The notes under the pieces were generated by a model. It did no database searches. It was given only the letters and a program-made list of their open reading frames with translations, and had not been told where the DNA came from. Positions 1 to 12,568 of a stretch of DNA of 64,000 nt are shown one piece after another (the stretch's first letter is position 1; each line of letters opens with the position of its first letter). Made by a program: the position numbers and the translations under genes. The stretch comes from Sipunculus nudus. Lineage: Eukaryota; Annelida; Sipuncula; Golfingiida; Sipunculidae. The stretch lies in contig CM049317.1 of assembly GCA_026874595.1 (NCBI GenBank), positions 18,133,382-18,197,381 on the forward strand. The letters run 5' to 3'.

Positions 1-3000
1 ATAATTCGGGTATTGGTCAGATTTATTCTATAACAATCATCTAGTATCCGCTTATGAAACCCACTGATATTTATCAAGCGAGATATGTCATGATGAGTAA
101 TAGCTTCCATAGCACCTTCTTTGGGGCGGATCGAGAGATGGATTAAGGACGTTTAAATCCCCATTGCCAAGGAAATTATCTTTTAGGATATTTATCTCTC
201 ATATAAATCCCCTACCTCCTTGAAATTGCGAATATATAAATCTGGATTTGGTGTAATCATATAGATATAATTCGGGGACACATATATTTGTTGTATGGTA
301 CAATGGAATAATTAATTTCCTTATATAAATTATACCCATATAGGAATAGGTATCACTAACAAAAAAAATTATCGGTTCTTGTTCTTAGCTGTGGTGCAAT
401 TGTAACCAATAACACAGCTTCATTCAATTGTAATTAAATGTTAATAAGAAAAACACCTCTCTATAGATGTACGGTTTATGGTATCTGCAAAAGCATTACC
501 TTCAAAGAATCTCCCGATATATCTTTCTAAATGCAAAAATATTTGGTGAAGTAAGCACTCGTTTCACTGAGCCGAGGCTTGAACCTATATAAAGGCTACA
601 GACAGATCTACGAACAAAGAAGAGACCCAAACTGATTATGGTTACTTCAAAATAGTGTTATTTATAAAAAAATAAAATCGGTATTTACCCTGAAGAGCAA
701 AGGTTTAGTTTAGAGTCTAAATTACCTATACAGATAAAGCTTTGTAAAAATGTTGAAAAATCAATTGTTCCTTCGCCGATACTATTTTATATATAACTGT
801 CACATTTTCGCGAGAAACGTTTTCAGACAGTTACATACAAACTAAAAAATCAAATATGAAGTCTTAATAAGAGACTCTTTATAATATTGGATATGTAAAA
901 TTCAGTAAAGCACTTGCTAATTAAGGTTAATGTTAGAATATATGACAGATGGGCCCCGATGAACGGGTTATCACTTTCAATTTATCTATCTCAAGCTCTC
1001 CATATTCCACATTGTTGTTTGTTATCTGGTTCACAGACCTGGTTCACCATTCCATATAATAAAGTTTGTGAAATATTATAAAATTACCTCCGACAGCACA
1101 TAGATATATTGTATATATATATAAAGCTGTGATCGAACAATAAAGATGTCAAATAGATGTCATACAGAAATATGCTTCATAAACATATTTAATGCTATGA
1201 AAAGTGTTGATAATTCTCATGTTTCACATATTGCCCGGGATGCTTGTCCAGAACTTCTGACACATCTTGGTAGCAGTGTAAGCTACATGATGGAGCAGTT
1301 TGGGTTTTTATACACAAATATGTCCAAATCGTACTACAGAGAGATAAGAAAATAGAGTATCAATAGATTCTCATTTCATGAAGATGTATATGCCCAGGCA
1401 GTGTTGGTAAGAGAAATTACCGAATAACTTAATTGTTCCCTGTGTGCAGATAATTTTGACAGAGCATATTTAGAACATATGTTTGCCGTGATATTCACAA
1501 AATAATCAAGTAACATGGTTTTTAACTGGTGACACTATTTTTTGTTATGAAGCATGATAAATGTCTAATGACTCTTCATGAAAATGTATTATATATATTG
1601 TACAATGCTTGTAGGCAATAAATGATAATTTAAAAATCAAAATGGTTAAATCAAACTAAATGCAAAACATATACAATACACAATAATATATGATACATAG
1701 TACTACAAGGATATCACTGTTACGTGCATTCAACCAAACTTAAATATTAAAAGTGAGAAAACATTCATATTATACCAAGTTTTTTTTATAATTCATTTTT
1801 TTTTATAATTAATTATGATTAATCCGCGTTTCATGAACTGGCGTTAAGAAATTTAAACGATTCATCTAGCTACTACACTTCCTCTTATACTCAAGGAAAT
1901 TAAGGCTGTGGCGGGATTGGAATTTCCACTTCCGCTTTCTAGTCCAATGCCCCAGTCTTAAGGCTAGTTCAGATTTATATATATTTTGTCGAGTCTATAG
2001 TTTCCATTATGAACATCTTTAAGCATTTACTTCACCAACGTACTTTTCATTTCTGAACGATAATAGGTTATATTAATTTGACCGCCAAAAAGTTTCACTA
2101 TGAGAATTATGGCCGCATTGCTATTGCCATTGAAAAATTTTTTATCACTCACTTGATTTCTCTAACTCGGGTTTTAACAAAATACCGGTTCACAAAATGC
2201 AAATGATCTTCTGTGATGCGTTAATCATTTAACTTAATTACCCATAAAATACTTCACATGTATCAGAATAAAAGGTGTGAAGCAGCATATTTCCTTTTCA
2301 GTTCTTCTTCCGTCAACGTTGATTCTTCAGTTGTCCTACCGACACGTTCTTAATAATCGTTTGAATCTTTATTACATCCTTACCTTTACAGTCAAAGATA
2401 TGTCAGGAGAGGCCACGATATCTCAAAAGTAAGGTTTTACAGAATCCATATTTCTTTAGGACTAGTTGGTTGGTTCGCAAATTATCTCAAATAGTTTATG
2501 TTTTCAATTCTGTGTTCCAATTCCTGCGTTATTCAAACAAGTAATAATTGTATAGTTTGTTTAAATCTGCATTAAATCTATTTTTTTCATAATCACTCTA
2601 TCTTTGTTAATATTTTGAGTTATTTAGAAATGTCATTATTCATTTTTCATATTCGCATTGCTTGTTTCTAACTTATCGTAGATTTTTTGTCCTCTGAGGC
2701 TGCAATGTATTCTTAGAGATTTTAAGTTTAATAGAGGCTTGTACATCAGCTATGCGTCCCTTTTGTCATAAACACTAGACCTATTTCACTTTACACTGCA
2801 AGAATAAATTAGTCATGAAAACTTCCATTATGCAAGTTAAATCCATAGATATACGTGATTACCATAAGAATGAAGCTCGACATTGTATATTACACAGGAC
2901 AGCACATAAATCCACATCCCAATAATTGTTATTATGCTTCAGGAATATATTGCAATTATTTGGTTGTCAGTGCATTCTGCAAAAGGTTAACCAGAATGAT

Positions 3001-3126
3001 CGAAATACGACTAGGATCATACCTGCTATATCGGAATGTATGAAGGATATAATAGAATTAGTTAATCAAACTTCTTAATACCCATCGTTAAGCCTCTGGG
3101 GCCTATTTAAGGGAGAGCGAAAAGTC
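1..3126. other. AT-rich intergenic DNA, no gene recognised
   Basis: Both strands were read. Only short ORFs without recognisable domain motifs, T/A runs and short (TA)n tracts are present. No exon with a convincing acceptor, donor and conserved residues was found. Confidence 0.6.
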
Positions 3127-3156
3127 CCCCCCCCCCCCAGTCCCCCCCCCCCCCCC
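3127..3156. repeat. C-homopolymer pair
   Basis: Two C runs (12 and 15 bases) are separated by AGT. Similar C or G runs recur through the window, so exact lengths are likely assembly-sensitive. Confidence 0.9.
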
Positions 3157-3540
3157 GCCGCAACCACTACCTACCATTCTTATGGACGGTATTAGAAACC
3201 CACTGACTGAAGATGTATAAAGCCCTTAGAGCGCTCAAGAGCGTTTCTTCGACGCTCCAAAGGCGTAAAAGTTTGATTTGAGTGTCAGAAGCAGATGCCA
3301 CCAAGCAAAGCAGAGAGTCGTACCAGCCACCAGCGGGGCCAGGTGGCTTGGGCGGGGGGGGGGGGGCAGAAAAGAATATTAGGAGACCGCAGAGCAGCAG
3401 CGCCCACAGGTACAACGCAGAATCCGGTACGTTAGTAAGCAGGCACTACAGCCCAGACCATACCAGCCAGAACCACTCGCTAGGACACCTCGATCATGCG
3501 TCAGTGTTATCGAAATCCGCCAGTTTGTAACCCAAAGGAG
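3157..3540. other. GC-rich patch with overlapping ORFs, unassigned
   Basis: This patch is clearly richer in G and C than its surroundings and carries opposing ORFs of 82 codons each (3282-3530 plus, 3167-3415 minus). The minus ORF begins with a hydrophobic stretch followed by a proline run, but that run is only the translation of a G/C homopolymer. The plus ORF is rich in Ser, Gln and His with a glycine run from the same tract. No family is recognised. It may be an exon relic or a fragment of a mobile element. Confidence 0.25.
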
Positions 3541-3800
3541 AGGTTGGTCAAAGACTCTCTATATAATGATATATACATTAATTTATTTGCTTTTTTATTT
3601 TCAGAAATGATAAAATTAGATGAACGGTTTTCAATTGTTCCCCATTAAAAAAAAATGTTTTTCAAGCTAATATCTTTTCCCCCACGTATCCTTGTGTTGA
3701 TGGCACATCTGAACAGGCTATTTAGCTGTTTAGAGCGGCCTCCGCGTTCCTACCACATGCTGTACGCTTTCTAATTATTTTTTAATGCTTGTTTAATTAT
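3541..3800. other. AT-rich spacer, nothing recognised
   Basis: T-rich and A-rich runs only, with no coding signal. Confidence 0.5.
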
Positions 3801-3809
3801 GTATTTTAT

Positions 3810-3990
3810 ACACCTACAGAGTTCGTTTCCGGTTTCGGACTACATGACAGGGGCTTATCAATCGTGTGGGTCCTGGGTTTGTGTCATCACTGTTGCTGGG
3901 TCGAAACACCAAGGAACTCTCGAAAGGCGCACTCGTTTGTGAGGGAATCACGACTGTTGGGCATAATCTCCCTGTTCAGACTGCAGAGCA
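3810..3990 (+). repeat. Interspersed repeat family R1, copy 1
   Basis: It shares blocks with 32690-32890 (plus) and 43490-43650 (minus). One block is a TTTCGGTTTGGGACTA-like segment, another is the motif GCTGGGTCATAACACCGAG with small changes. The function is unknown. A dispersed SINE-like or non-autonomous element is likely because it adjoins a tRNA-like block. Confidence 0.55.
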
Positions 3991-4030
3991 ATCAACCGGG
4001 GGGGGGGGGCTAATATGTCTCATCGCCTAT

Positions 4031-4090
4031 GCTGAGTTTCGAACTCATGATCCCCAGAGCCTTGAGTCCTGTGCTCTACCCCTGAGCCAC
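4031..4090 (-). repeat. tRNA-derived SINE head
   Basis: The reverse complement has a pol III box A-like motif (TGGCTCAGGGG, 4079-4089) and a box B-like motif (GAGTTCGAAAC, 4036-4046) at tRNA-like spacing. It closely matches 33543-33600. It is a tRNA-derived retroposon head and not a functional tRNA, because the arms do not pair cleanly. Confidence 0.65.
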
Positions 4091-4099
4091 AGTGGTCCT

Positions 4100-5200
4100 G
4101 CTTTTCATGTGCAAATTTGTATTTGTAATCTAATACTGCTCTTATCTTACGAGACTGAAACAATATCCCTGACAATTAAAAGTGGTGAATATATGTACAT
4201 AAGTCCAACACATTAATCCCCCACCCCCCACCCTAACATCGCAGCTGCGCCTCCTCTATTTTCTAATCCTAGTTACGCTCCTGAGCCATCCCTTTAGACA
4301 GGTTGTATATCCCTTTAGACAGGTTGTATTTTTTTAGTATATACAGGTATTTGGCAACGATTGTCTGTTTTGAAATAGAGTATTACAGCATCAATGCATA
4401 TCTCTTTCAGTTTTCAATATTGCCACTAAAGAAAGCTTTTTACTAGCTCTAGCATGTAACAAAGGGTTGCTAATATTTTTTGTTATAATTTAATTTTAAG
4501 CTGTTCTTACTGTCAAAAAGGCTCCATATTGCTGTTAGCTTCACAGAAGCATACATACTAAAGCAATACTTTCCGCTATGAAATTGTCACGTTATATACA
4601 TGAGCATTTGTACATAAAATAATAGAGGAACATTCAATAAACCATGCATTAAAAAGAAAAGAGACATATTATATGGGATATTTTATACAGTGAATACAAG
4701 TAATAGGAGTAGGCCCCATCTTAAGAAGCTATACGATAACATATGTAAAACACCAAATTAATAAAAATGAAACAGAATGCTAACGACAGTGAACACAATA
4801 CATTTATATAAATAAGAAGTTAAGTAACTGTTCGATTGAAAATATTCAAATGAACATTAGGCATTAAATTTCACAATTTTTATTTGTTTACATATATTTG
4901 TTTTATAATTTTTCTTAATTAGAGATCATTCACTGATATATATATTTGTTTCAATATACTGTTTATCAAAACATTTAACTCATCTACTGGCATTCTTGTT
5001 TTTCATCATTTCCGTCTGACCTGCCACGTGAGGTTTGGTGTGATAGATCATCAACAACAAGAGTTTGTGCATTTGCGTCCGCATGTTCCTCCTTGAAAAA
5101 TCCAAACAAAATTTAAAATAAAAATAGTTTACGTATCATGCATAAATATTAGATACCTCTCTAGGCTCTAACAATACATTGTTTTACGTTGGAGATAATA
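4100..5200. other. AT-rich spacer, nothing recognised
   Basis: The only local structure is a short tandem duplication near 4285-4327 (a CCCTTTAGACAGGTTGTAT block twice). Confidence 0.5.
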
Positions 5201-5202
5201 TG

Positions 5203-5258
<56 letters not shown>
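5203..5258. repeat. (TA)n microsatellite
   Basis: Nearly pure TA dinucleotide tract with GTA interruptions at its left end. Confidence 0.9.
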
Positions 5259-5259
<1 letters not shown>

Positions 5260-5331
5260 TTATTTATACCGGGACGTCACTATAGTTGGTTCTTATAAAA
5301 TTGTGCAGATATACAGAGGGGTTGGGGTACA

Positions 5332-5410
5332 GATGTAGCGCAGTGGATAGAGCAGTCGACCGGCAATCGAAGGGTCATCGGTTCTATTCCCATCGGCAGG
5401 GAACCGACCT
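5332..5410 (+). repeat. tRNA-derived SINE head followed by microsatellite tail
   Basis: Box A (TAGCGCAGTGG, 5336-5346) and box B (GGTTCTATTCC, 5380-5390) sit at tRNA spacing. The segment is followed about 60 bases later by (TC)n(TA)n, a common SINE tail. It is read as a SINE and not a tRNA gene because the acceptor stem is not complementary. Confidence 0.65.
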
Positions 5411-5466
5411 TTCTGTGTATTTATGTTCCTTTTTGATTGGAACGAACCAGCATGGCCATACATTTA

Positions 5467-5476
5467 TCTCTCTCTG

Positions 5477-5545
<69 letters not shown>
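5467..5545. repeat. (TC)n(TA)n compound microsatellite
   Basis: A CT tract runs directly into a TA tract. The same order recurs at 11732-11816. Confidence 0.9.
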
Positions 5546-5547
<2 letters not shown>

Positions 5548-5549
5548 GA

Positions 5550-8205
5550 GAGAATTAGTAAAAAAGTATAGTGTGCAAAATCGTGTCGCAAATAGAGTAT
5601 AATCTTACGATTACGACAATTAACGGGACCTAGACAAAGTGGTCATTATTTTAATGTGGTCGCTAAACTTGATAGTCATTAGGTGAGGTTTGACTGTACT
5701 TGATTTCAAAGATTCTATTTTCCATGAATTCATTACTTGAGTTTAATAAAGTCTGAACGTTGCCCTTTCATGCATATACACTGTCACCATTATATTTCTT
5801 GACTTCAATAAGATAATTAAACAGATTATGTCCTACAAAGAGATATAGCACCAAACAGGCCATTGTTAACACATCAAAATGATTGTCATGCTTTCATGTA
5901 TTTGCTCACAAATAAATGGATCAGTATAAATTATTATTGATATTAATTATGAACTGATCGATCTTATTTGAAACAATAAGACATGGAGGAGTTTTCCAGT
6001 ATCGTGGTTATATTTATCATTATTGGTTAGATTACATTTTCAATTTACACGGAATTTTTAACTTTGTTATTGTTATTATTATTAAAACTTGGTACATTCA
6101 ATTGTTTGTATAGAAATTTAACATCACGTTTGTTACATGTTACATATTTATGTATGATGCATGTTTAAGTGATAGTGTACAACCTAGTTAACAGTGTACA
6201 GGTCTCTACAGGACAAACTCCAAGTCTGGTTTGAAAAAGGATGTCGCCGTTTCTTAATAATGGTATTTCTATGAACGAGTCAAAAAGTTCATCACATTTG
6301 TATGTGCATGTATGTATTTTTACATTTTCAGCTCAGATACATGTACTATGAAAATATTGCCACTACAGAAAGCATTTCAGAAGCTCTTACATGGCAATAA
6401 AGAGTTCCAATATTTTCAAAGCTATTTTAAGTTTCATTTTACTATCAGCTATGTGATCCTTTGTCACAAACACTTGACCTTTTTCTGTTTCGTCAGCTAG
6501 TCTGAATAAAGCATGAACACTTCAATTTTGCAACAATTTGATTCCGAAGATGTGCCACATATATATAGTGAACTTACACAATGGCTCGTTGCGCTACCAT
6601 TGGATCCACACCCCAATCCGTGAATCCAAAGGTAGGGATATTGACAGTTATTTAAGTAGACGATAAATAGCTCTACACACAGAATCTAGTACTTCAGATG
6701 GATTTGACATAAACTCACAGTTTGCATATACTTATTTGTGTTTGTGTGTGTGTATAAATGAAGAGAAACTTTTATTTGACCTAGTACACAAACATAAAAT
6801 GAGACTTCGATTCTAGTCAATATGCAGGAGGAATATACACTATAATTGCAACTACGGAAATATACACTACCATTTTCAGGTACACCATTACTAGCTCTTC
6901 AAACAGTTTCAAACACTGCAGCTGAAACTGATAAAACTTCACAGTTATAAAATACATATGTGGTGTGTGCGTGTGTGTGTAAATTAGGAGCACGTTGTCT
7001 GTGACCCAGTACCCAAACATAAAACCCCACCTCGATTTTTGCCCATATGCTGCTTGAATATTATATATTAAATATATTTTATATATTCGCCTAAATGCCA
7101 TTTTTTTAATCAAAGAAATTAAAGCCCCCCCCCCCCCCCCCCGTCTTCGAAATCGCACTTTCATTTTTAAATTCTATATATTCCACCCAGCCTCTCCTTT
7201 ATACCCCTGTCTTGGTGTTTCTAGAAATTTATATGTAATATGATGGCAACTATAAAAGGTGAGAACAGTCAAGGATGTATTACCAAAAAAAATGAGAAAA
7301 ACATATCCGCGTGCTAACGACAAATGCAAACGTTATACCTTATTACCGACAATGGAACTGTGTATTCACAATTGCCGTTAACTGAAGATATTTTAATCAA
7401 TATATAGTATTACATTTCTCAGATTACATTGATTACATATATTAGTTTTATAATCATTCTTAATGAGAGATCATACACAGATTTTTATATCAAGATACTG
7501 ATATTCACCTATCTTTGTATTTCTGTGAAATTTTACCTACAAATTATAACCTTTGTGATATCTTCGGAAGTTTTACATTGTCATCTCCAATGGAAATCCC
7601 ACTCACTATGACAATATTACCACAAAATTAAGTTTTCCAAAGCTCTCACATTTAGTAGTTTCAGCAGGCATCAGCATTGCATCTCTTCTTTTGTAAGCTT
7701 CGCTAAATCATAAATAAAAGAGCAATACACTTCTCTATGTTATTGTCGCATTTCATCTACAAATGCAGTTGTATATAAACAAATACATGAACCGTCAAGA
7801 AAACGTCACTTAAATAGACTACAGACATATTACGATCATGTTTTTTCTAATCTAGTGGGAAAAGCAGCAACTATGAAAATCAGCTATATGAGAGACACAG
7901 GTAACACCTCAGAACGACTAATGAACATCTTATATCTCATTTCAGTTACTGGCAAGAAAACTTTGCATTCAAAACTGCCGTCGATTGAACATATTTGAAT
8001 CAACATTATGTATTACATTCCCCAGATTACATTGTTTACATACATTTGTTTTTTGTTTTTTTTTGTTTTTTTTTTAATTATTCTTAATGACAGATCATGC
8101 ACAGATATTCGTATCAGAATTTTGAAATTCAAAACAATTCACGGTCCATCAGAAACCGATCACACATCTGTTTACAAGGTTTCAAACCGTGTGTTAAAAC
8201 ATTTT
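5550..8205. other. AT-rich spacer, nothing recognised
   Basis: No gene found. An 18-base C run lies at 7125-7142. The last part is the presumed 3' flank of the minus-strand lectin locus. No clear polyadenylation signal was seen close to its stop codon. Confidence 0.5.
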
Positions 8206-8438
8206 CTAAACATTAACTTCACAAATATAATATCCAGGTTGCAGCCTATGAACATCATACCATAAAGCAGAGCGACTTGATATTAAAATGAAATCATCAT
8301 CAAGGGCAAAATAGTCGTCATCGTCGGGCTCTCCTCGGTGCCAGTTGTAGAAGCCGATTGGTTCACCAGTCGATGTCCATTTCCATTGCCCTTCTTCTTC
8401 TTCATCAGACCCTGATGTCCAGTGTCCAGTGCCCCCCT
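8206..8438 (-). CDS. C-type lectin domain, C-terminal exon
   Basis: The acceptor is TTTTGTTTTACAG and the stop TAG lies at 8208-8206. The 233-nt exon starts in phase 1 and is open throughout. It carries the lectin fold signature: HWTSG, an acidic EEEEGQWKW strand, TGEP, NWHRGEPD and a terminal YYICEV. The usual EPN sugar-specificity motif reads EPD. The WND motif reads WYD. The two inner cysteines usual for the family, before and after the WND motif, are both absent. Calcium or sugar binding therefore cannot be assumed. Confidence 0.75.
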
Positions 8439-8499
8439 CTGTAAAACAAAACATTTTTCCGTATGTTTGAGTTCAAATGCGTCCTAAGACATTTGAATC

Positions 8500-10400
8500 A
8501 AAATATTTCAAATAAAGTAAATACAAGGTCGTTTAAATATTATTATTTGTGAGGTATTATATATTTCAACGTGTTATCAAGATATGTGTATATAATATAA
8601 TGAAGAACTTTATCTTTGAGACTGCTGATACTTGTCATGGTAGAAAGTATAACATAATTCTTAGTGAAGTGTTTTTGTGTTTAAGCAGTGTTATCTAAAC
8701 AGTGATGGAAAAAGGGTATATCAATGCCAACCTAAAACTTGACGTTGAAGGTTATGTTCAAGGTCATTTTCTAGTTCAAATTAAACAAAATATGACCTGA
8801 ACGGTTTAAATATTTCTCCATCATCAGCCAAGGTAGGCTAATTACCTTGGTTTTAGAGATGATTTGTGTCACGTGCACCGTACACAAGCCTAATTCAAAT
8901 TTCCTACATGCATGAAAGGTACAACTGAAAAGTGTGTTTTTGTTTACACAGAAATGAATTTACTAATCTGAGTAAGACTAATAAAAGGGTAGGAAAGGGG
9001 CCCTTTTTAAGTGTTCCTCAAAGTATCCTTAACTTTGAATTTAAAACTTTTGTATTATGCAGGATATTGGCTCCGTTCATAACGAATATGTGTTTATTAT
9101 AATCATATAATTTAGAGCGAGATGTCGGTATCATAACACCCTGAATGAACGTTTTACATTTATAGTTAATAAATATTCTGTAACACTCAGAGAGTCGATA
9201 CAATAGCTGCCACGATAACGAGAATTCATTATATATTAGTCATCAAATATAAATGCAGACCACTCTGGTTTTTAGTTTGAATATGATCATTCTGTGGCAT
9301 TTATCGCTTACACATGCTCTTCAGCCAGCCACATATCTTTGGACCAGTTCATTCTTTATACTAATTTTTTCAATAAGAAGATGACACAATGCAAGCATCC
9401 GTCAAGGTCACTGGTTTTCGTGAACCTCTCAAATTTTGGCAGAAAGAATTGGTGTACAAAATTTGAGGAAAACATATTCAGTACTTCCAATGTTATGGAG
9501 GCCACAATGATCCAAAAACGGCCAAGATCTGACCTTGAAGGTGAACATGGTAGAAATAAGATTTGAGTCGAGGAGTTCTCGGTGTCTTGAAGGCCACTGA
9601 GTTTTCTCCTGTTATCCAGAAGACGGATAATTATTCCGTGGTGATATTTGCTGACGGATATTTTTTTTAAATTGAATAATTGATTAATAATTCAGAAATT
9701 AGATAGGATAATATGATAATATGAAAGTATGATATGCTATTATTAAGCCATTTCAATTCCAGGTGTGTTCATACACACTTCTAGGGAAAATGCAGGAGTG
9801 TTAATCTGTCTTGAGTTTCTATAGAGATTTCATAATTATTGCCTTGGAGACAGTGTTCTAATTACGTATCACTCGTCAGTCCAAAGCCTTGCCTACTGGG
9901 CTACATCCTATTCGTTTTTTTTTTATCGTCACGTGGAATAATTTGCCGTTGAGTACAATTGCACTTAGTATTTTTAAGACATACTCCATGATCAGGCGCT
10001 AAGTCACTTTATATTGTCATCTCACCTTCCGTCTTGCAGTGAAAAAATAGTTTAACTAGCTCCATCACTATCTTCCCACTCGGACATGATCTGACTTAAA
10101 AGTTTTACAAGGATGGACCGTGTTCAAATCGTCTATAGATACTAAAATTCGCGTTTTTTTACCTTATGGCTGATTAAATAGTACCTTATTTATGTATGGT
10201 GTTATATATGTATCGATAAAACTTCATTTTAATTCAAACTTTACGATGTTGGTTTTAATTCAAATGGTATGATGTGTATGCATCTGGAATCCATACCATG
10301 TTGAAAATCTACCGAATTGGCCATCCTGGGATATGTTTTAAATGTATCAAAGGGGAAAGGAGGATCTAATTACTAAGGAATATTTGGGTGACGTAGATGT
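8500..10400. other. Intron of the lectin relic
   Basis: Between the two lectin half-domain exons there is only AT-rich sequence with no additional exon. The flanking phases match (1/1), so none is needed. Confidence 0.5.
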
Positions 10401-10414
10401 CTTGAAAGTATTAC

Positions 10415-10623
10415 CAGTTAGTGGATAGATACTCTCCAAATGTTTCTGCTCAACAAACAATTCTATGCTCACAAGCTGTCCATTCATATATGAGCAAAAG
10501 GATGCAGTGCCTTTCCTGGTGCTTTCCCAAGGCCCCGTCGGTAACACGATGACCTCCAGCTGCCGTTTCTCATAAGTCTTCCGCATGGAAAAAAGTACCC
10601 AAATCCTCGAGGGCAAGCAAGTC
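10415..10623 (-). pseudogene. C-type lectin domain, N-terminal exon with frameshift
   Basis: The first frame reads ACPRGFGYF to SCYR, the typical start of a C-type lectin domain. The second frame reads GPWES to MNGQLVSIE and on to the donor ACTG|GTAATA. The switch falls between the SCYR codons and the Trp codon, where the family normally has more residues than seen here. A deletion that is not a multiple of three is the simplest reading. Confidence 0.65.
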
Positions 10624-11070
10624 CTACGATTAGCAGTAATACAATACTATTGTTTAATTATCTTGCACCTTGAATGGCGAGAATGGTCCCATTACGACAC
10701 GTATATGATATTAATAGTCATACCCGTTCTGATGTATTCCAGATGGCAAACAAAAATCTAATAACGATATCGAAAAAATATAGTAATCATCATTTTGTCT
10801 TTTTTCTTAATGAATCCCAAAGAGCAAGTCACTTCTCTGGCAGGCAATCAAGTAATAATTCAAATTACCTTTTTATCGTGTCTGACCTGCTCTTTCCGTT
10901 CCGAGTAAAACCCGGTCAATTTAAAACTAAAGAAATATAGCTTCGGTACATCTCTCTTCAAAGCCGAGGGACCAATAGAAACCAACACGGAACCTAATTA
11001 AATTAATACGACACTCACTGATTCCATTTCGTACTTCAATGTTTCATTTTCTACGCATAACTGAACTTAC

Positions 11071-11414
11071 CCTTCAGTTTGCGCGGGCATTCACGGATCG
11101 TCCTTAAGTCTTGCTTTGTTATGGCCAAACTGCTTTCCGTAGTACCACAGGAATCACAGACTCTCTTTTCGTCGTGCTTAGATGATATAATCTTGGGATT
11201 TGTGATGTTATCCCAAGTTCGTACCTGAATTTTTTAATATTTTCCGTATTCTGCTCCTTTTGTATGTGACTGCAGATTAGGTTTTCTTCTTGTATTGCAT
11301 AGAAGTCTCGGCCGAGTCCTCTTAAATGAGCCACAGCACGATGTTTTGTCTTTCTGTCTTTGTTACATTTACTCCAGTTCGTCCATTTCTCCCATGTGGT
11401 AAGTCTTTTGCAAT
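11071..11414 (-). pseudogene. Thrombospondin type-1-like exon with frameshift
   Basis: The acceptor is TTTATTAATGCAG and the donor CTGAAGG|GTAAGT. The first frame gives CKRLTTWEKWTNWSKCNKD followed by RKTKHR, matching the Trp-rich start and basic strand of TSP1 repeats. It shifts near an A run around 11240 into a frame giving KRVCDSCG, then DLRTIRECP, and ends in phase 1, which fits the next exon. Only part of the usual six cysteines is visible. Confidence 0.55.
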
Positions 11415-11725
11415 CTGCATTAATAAATCAAATTTATTAAGAAGCATTAATAATGCAACCGTAAAACAGAAACAGGTGTACGAGAAACAAAGGCAAGGTG
11501 TTTTTGCGGGGTATACAATTACAACAAAACTAAAATATTTTCGTTATAATTCTTATAAACAAGACACAAACCTTGGTTATATTGCACGATTTCCATCGAC
11601 CAAACAACCAGGTAAGTCAAGTGGGAGATCCCCAGAAACAATATGTAGATATTTTTTGTCATACTGTTTGAGATTGTATTACTCCTCTATCTTCTCCGAT
11701 TTAATTTCTCTGCAAGTATGAAATG

Positions 11726-11731
<6 letters not shown>

Positions 11732-11816
<85 letters not shown>
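11732..11816. repeat. (TC)n(TA)n compound microsatellite
   Basis: TC tract running into a long TA tract. Confidence 0.9.
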
Positions 11817-11820
<4 letters not shown>

Positions 11821-11829
11821 TTATTGTAT

Positions 11830-12501
11830 GTATTTGTTAAATTTAATTATATTTCTCTATCTGTTCCTCTTACTCTGTTACCTTCAAAGTCAGATGACAT
11901 ACTGTAAAGATAACAAATACATGGAAATAACGTTGAAAGAAAAATTTGACGTTGCGTACGTCACGGATAAAATTGCTTTTAGTCTCATGCCAGACATTTT
12001 TCGAGAAGTTTGCAGGAAATGAAAAGGGCGGAAGCCAGTACACTAGTACTTAACCTACCGACATAGAAACTTGAATGTAAACGGAATTGAGACAGTATTC
12101 ACAATTTCCTAAGTCAGTACTGAGGGAGAGACCCAAACAACTGACTGTGTAGTAGACACAGGCTGAACCTGTACTGAGATCAGGCAAGGGAGAGGTCTGC
12201 CAGCTATACATTGATTATCTATATAAATATGAATAATACCGTTCAATCACGAATAAACGGCGAGTACTGCTTTTAACAGCTTATTGTGCGAATCTTCAAT
12301 TTTTTGTTTAGACAGGCCAATTATAGTTTCTTTGAGACTCAATTATAAGATTCTTTAACTGATCCTCATCACATGACTTTCTTGACCTGATAACAATACT
12401 TATACGCATTACCATCACAGATAATTTGTCAATTTTAATTTCAGATGTATCTACTTACTGATGAGTATCTCTTACCAATGTTCTTGGCATGTTGATACAA
12501 A

Positions 12502-12568
<67 letters not shown>

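Larger units (their letters stand above)
8206..11414 (-). pseudogene. Thrombospondin type-1-like / C-type lectin gene, frameshifted (probable pseudogene)
   Basis: Three exon-like blocks are seen on the minus strand: 11414-11071, 10623-10415 and 8438-8206. All are bounded by AG acceptors and GT donors, and all junctions are phase 1. In order they encode a TSP1-like module (two WxxW-type Trp, a WSKC motif, later a CDSCG motif), the first half of a C-type lectin domain (ACPRGF, SCYR, then a WES..FC..MNGQLVSIE block) and the second half (HWTSG, NWHRGEPD, YYICEV, stop). Known family members are secreted carbohydrate-binding or immune-recognition proteins. Each of the first two exons needs a one-base shift to stay in frame, and the phase count independently shows a one-base deficit in each. 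No signal-peptide exon was found upstream, although the phase-1 start of the first block implies one. It is probably a decayed lectin paralogue. Two assembly indels are the alternative. Confidence 0.7.

Noticed and set aside
5332-5410. Functional tRNA gene
   Set aside because: Box A and box B are present but the acceptor stem does not pair and a microsatellite tail follows. A SINE head is more likely.
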